14,926 nt of DNA, from assembly GCA_046724665.1 (NCBI GenBank), contig JBKOWZ010000242.1:1-14926 (forward strand), read 5' to 3'. The notes beneath the pieces were generated by a model. The model ran no database searches. It saw nothing but the letters and a program-made list of their open reading frames with translations, and was not told the DNA's origin. The DNA is from Actinocrinis sp046724665. Lineage in GTDB: Bacteria; Actinomycetota; Actinomycetes; Streptomycetales; Catenulisporaceae. The first letter of the stretch is position 1; every line of letters begins with the position of its first letter. A program made the translations under genes and the position numbers. This document shows, in pieces, positions 13,401 through 14,926 of the stretch.

Positions 13401-14569
13401 GCCGTGGACAGCCGTGCGTAAAGCGGCAGCACCTCCGTATGACGTAGCCCGAGCTTGCCTAAGGCATCTGCCGTATCCCTAATCTCCCGCTCCCCGCTCA
13501 GGAAGACCAGGACGTCCCCCGGAGCCTCGCGCTCCAGTTCCTCCACGGCGTCGCAGATGGCTTGAATCTGATCCCGATCCGTATCCCCGTCCGGATCCTC
13601 AAGATCCACGATCGGCCGATACCGCATCTCGACCGGATACGTGCGCCCCGACACCTCGACGATCGGCGCCGGCCCCCGCGCGTCGGCGAAGTGTTCGGCG
13701 AAGCGCTCCGGATCGATCGTCGCCGAAGTGATGATCACCTTCAGGTCTGGCCTGCGCGGCAGCAACTGCTTCAGGTACCCCAGGATGAAGTCGATGTTCA
13801 GGCTTCGCTCATGAGCCTCGTCGATGATCAGCGTGTCATACCTCAACAGCTCGCGATCATGCTGCAACTCCGCCAGCAGGATCCCGTCCGTCATGAGCTT
13901 GACGTTGACGTGCTCGCCGCCCTGCTCGGTGAACCGGACCTTGTACCCGACGGCGCCGCCCAGCGGCGTCTTGAGCTCCTGCGCGATCCGCTCGGCCACA
14001 GTGCGCGCGGCCAGCCGCCGCGGCTGGGTGTGCCCGATCGTCCCGCGTACGCCGCGGCCCAGCTCCAGACAGATCTTCGGCAGCTGAGTGGTCTTGCCCG
14101 AGCCCGTCTCCCCGGCGACGATCACCACCTGGTGGTCCCGGATCGCCGCGAGGATCTCGTCCCGCTTCTGGCTGACCGGCAGCTCTTCCGCGTAGTTGAT
14201 CGCCGGCACTCCACCGCGCCGCGCCGAGAGCCGAGCCGCCGCAGCGTCGATCTGCCCCTCGATCTGCGCCCGCACGGCGGCTATCGCCTCGGGGCGCCGC
14301 ACCTTGCGCGCGCCGCTAAGCCGTCGCCGCAGCCGCGCCTCGTCCCAAAGCGAGACCTCGCTGAGCCTGCCATACAGGCCATCGAGCGTTAACGCACCGC
14401 CCGCCGCCCTACCGGCTGCGCCCGTCGCAGCCGCAGGAGCCGCGTCCGCAGCCGCTACCTCTCCCTCTACTCCCTCTACCTGTACCTCTTCACCTTCACC
14501 TGCACCTACACCTGCATCGGATGCCGCGATGGGAGCGGACCCGTCCGGTCGGCGATGCTCACTGGCCAT
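10475..14569 (-). CDS. hrpA: DEAH-box ATP-dependent RNA helicase HrpA
   Basis: HrpA is a 3'-5' RNA helicase of the DEAH/RHA group; in E. coli it rescues stalled ribosomes and takes part in mRNA processing. The product has 1364 residues. Seen in order: a low-complexity N-terminal leader (about 1-60); Walker A GETGSGKTT (153-161); DEAH (250-253); TSAT (281-284); the motif V/VI regions ATNVAETSLTVPGI and QRAGRCGR (455-462); the HA2/winged-helix region from about 490; and a long C-terminal half of the DUF3418 type typical of HrpA, ending AYPVSEKRVRKVLGA. Residues 538-549 are a small Gly/Ala insertion. The ATG at 14569 has no Shine-Dalgarno but lies 9 nt after a TATGCT box, so translation may start on a near-leaderless mRNA. 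Three TTA codons (Leu60, Leu370, Leu713) are unusual for this GC content. Confidence 0.96.
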   Translation of the reverse strand: MASEHRRPDGSAPIAASDAGVGAGEGEEVQVEGVEGEVAAADAAPAAATGAAGRAAGGALTLDGLYGRLSEVSLWDEARLRRRLSGARKVRRPEAIAAVRAQIEGQIDAAAARLSARRGGVPAINYAEELPVSQKRDEILAAIRDHQVVIVAGETGSGKTTQLPKICLELGRGVRGTIGHTQPRRLAARTVAERIAQELKTPLGGAVGYKVRFTEQGGEHVNVKLMTDGILLAELQHDRELLRYDTLIIDEAHERSLNIDFILGYLKQLLPRRPDLKVIITSATIDPERFAEHFADARGPAPIVEVSGRTYPVEMRYRPIVDLEDPDGDTDRDQIQAICDAVEELEREAPGDVLVFLSGEREIRDTADALGKLGLRHTEVLPLYARLSTAEQHRVFQPHTGRRIVLATNVAETSLTVPGIKYVVDPGTARISRYSHRLKVQRLPIEAISQASANQRAGRCGRTSDGVCIRLYSEADFERRARFTEPEILRTNLASVILQMTAIGLGDIAAFPFVEAPDRRNVRDGMDLLHELGAIEAPGVGAGTGAAAQPKLTEVGRKLARLPVDPRLARMVVEAARTGCVNEVLVIAAALSIQDPRERPADKQAAATQSHARFVDKEQQSDFLTYLRLWEYLREKQRELSSNQFRKLCKNEFLHYLRVREWQDLHSQLRQVAKDLGVTPNTAPADPAMVHQAVLSGLLSHIGMYEPEKREYLGARNARFAIFPGSSLFKKSPRWVMAAELVETSRLWGRIAARIEPEWAESLAEHLVKRGYSEPHWSAEQGAVLAYEKVTLYGLPIVAQRRVNYGKIDPGLSRELFIRHALVQGEWRTHHEFYRRNRALLGEIEELENRARRRDIAVHDDAIFAFYDQRVGKDVVSAAHFDRWWKEARRERPELLDFERTMLVNERAGAVLEEDYPDVWRQGRLRFKLTYQFEPGTDADGVTVHIPLAVLNQVEPAGFDWQIPGLREELVTELIRSLPKPIRRSFVPAPNYAKALLERLPAREGVLLEGLEREMRRMGAPGLEREDWDLGRVPEHLKMTFRVVDERGKKIAEDKDLEALKLRLKAKVRESISAAADDLERSGLKSWEFGTIARTFEQHRRGVAMKAYPALVDEGGSVGIKLLDTEQEQAESMRLGVRRLLMLTIPSPNKSMLAALDNREKLALGTNPYGPVPRLFEDCVACAADYLIDRHGGVVWDAEGFALLRDKVREDLAEAAETVVKLAAAILAASHELDRRLRGAASLSLLPSLNDARAQLAGLVRPGFISETGYEQLAHVPRYLRALSYRLEKMADDPYRDQANVAKMQQLQDEYEAALARVPRGRRPGDELTRARWMLEELRVSLFAQQLGTAYPVSEKRVRKVLGA
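14456..14518 (-). repeat. Degenerate 6-bp repeats in the hrpA N-terminal leader
   Basis: About ten tandem 6-bp units of the type GGTGNA/GAGGTA on the minus strand encode the alternating Gly/Glu/Val stretch at residues 18-38 (DAGVGAGEGEEVQVEGVEGEV). This lies upstream of all helicase motifs, in a region likely to be disordered, and length variation between strains is expected. Confidence 0.75.
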
Positions 14570-14578
14570 AGCGCATCA

Positions 14579-14584
14579 AGCATA
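14579..14584 (-). promoter_or_regulatory. -10 box of hrpA
   Basis: TATGCT on the minus strand (TANNNT consensus) ends 9 nt before the hrpA ATG, placing the expected transcript start 2-3 nt before the ATG. No good -35 is present at 16-18 bp; that position overlaps the arm of the upstream hairpin. Confidence 0.45.
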
Positions 14585-14598
14585 GGTGCCGGAAAACG

Positions 14599-14642
14599 GA
14601 ACGACCTCGGATTATCGGCCGGGCCGCAATCCGAGGTCGTTC
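14599..14642 (-). terminator. Perfect 15-bp inverted repeat with T-tract upstream of hrpA
   Basis: GAACGACCTCGGATT (14599-14613) pairs perfectly with AATCCGAGGTCGTTC (14628-14642). The 14-nt loop can pair three further bases (CGG with CCG). On the minus strand the hairpin is followed by CGTTTTCC, the layout of an intrinsic terminator. It would end a transcript coming from beyond 14642 toward hrpA, or act as an attenuator if hrpA is also transcribed from farther upstream. Confidence 0.75.
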
Positions 14643-14880
14643 GTGGCACGCCGGAACGATCGGTCCGTGCCCGTCCCGTGCCCCGACACAACGGCATGAC
14701 CGGGCACGCCCGGTCCCCGCGATTTCAAGACGCGACCAGCCCTCGTCCTGTCAACCCGCGCCACCCCACCGCGTCACGCAAGACAACCCATGCAGACCAG
14801 TAAGTCCGACCAACACCACATACGAACTCACACTTAATCCCCCACCCCACCTGGCTCAGCCTCCTGGCCTGACCCGGAGC
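14643..14880. other. Gene-free stretch at the right end
   Basis: I find no convincing protein or tRNA gene. An 8-bp inverted repeat, GACCGGGC-AC-GCCCGGTC, lies at 14698-14715. CCGTGCCC is repeated with 10-bp period at about 14665-14682. A consensus TTGACA reads on the minus strand at 14749-14754, but no TANNNT stands 16-18 bp from it. The part after about 14780 is AT-richer. Because a minus-strand terminator follows, a small RNA or the 3' end of a truncated gene cannot be excluded. Confidence 0.4.
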
Positions 14881-14883
14881 GCG

Positions 14884-14926
14884 CCCCCCCCCCCACCCCC
14901 CCCCCCCCCCCCCCGCGCCCCCCCCC
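14884..14926. other. Terminal poly-C run, probable sequencing/assembly artefact
   Basis: The last 43 bases are C except for one A and one GCG. A homopolymer of this kind at the very end of a sequence is typical of poly-G read tails from two-colour sequencing that were built into a contig end. It should not be read as biology. Confidence 0.8.

Noticed and set aside
14643..14880. tRNA gene ending at the hairpin upstream of hrpA
   Set aside because: No T-loop GTTCRANNC box, no cloverleaf pairing and no CCA or acceptor stem could be found on either strand.

Overview
The window is high-GC DNA with strong GC bias at third codon positions. Its gene content points to an actinomycete of the Streptomyces/Catenulispora kind: a nearly canonical 68-residue BldC, an acidic DUF3073 protein, a valine/leucine-type dehydrogenase, a very long HrpA helicase, and only three TTA codons that I could find in about 13 kb of coding sequence. 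The order purF-purM-DUF3073-vdh-bldC-DEAH helicase is the one I recall from Streptomyces coelicolor, so most of the window is conserved chromosomal core. Genus cannot be settled from the sequence alone.

Left part (1-7766, + strand): de novo purine biosynthesis. A 5'-truncated purC is followed after 99 bp by purS-purQ-purL, which are coupled by two 1-nt TGATG stop/start overlaps. Next come a small SCP-like gene, purF and purM. Together these supply PRPP amidotransferase, the three FGAM synthase subunits, AIR synthetase and SAICAR synthetase. purF seems to have its own promoter, with the -10 box placed so that the transcript would be leaderless.

Middle part (7767-10348): a terminator hairpin separates purM from the convergent DUF3073 gene. 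A 396-bp gene-free stretch follows, with a large multi-stem hairpin just behind vdh. vdh (-) and bldC (+) diverge from a 410-bp regulatory region that holds a 15-bp palindrome, repeated GTGTATC motifs, and a hairpin ending 3 nt before the strong bldC Shine-Dalgarno.

Right part (10349-14926): a 15-bp-stem hairpin lies between the convergent bldC and hrpA. hrpA fills 4.1 kb of the minus strand and carries three TTA codons (Leu60, Leu370, Leu713), candidates for control by the leucyl tRNA of the bldA type. A second long hairpin with a T-tract lies directly upstream of hrpA. The window ends in a poly-C run that looks like a contig-end sequencing artefact.

I see no phage, CRISPR, toxin-antitoxin or defence system. 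The least ordinary features are: (1) in-frame degenerate 15-bp arrays that add a C-terminal tail to PurS and an internal insertion to PurL, its partner in the same enzyme; (2) 6-bp-period arrays in hrpA; (3) the TTA codons of hrpA beside bldC; and (4) the structured regulatory DNA around bldC and hrpA.
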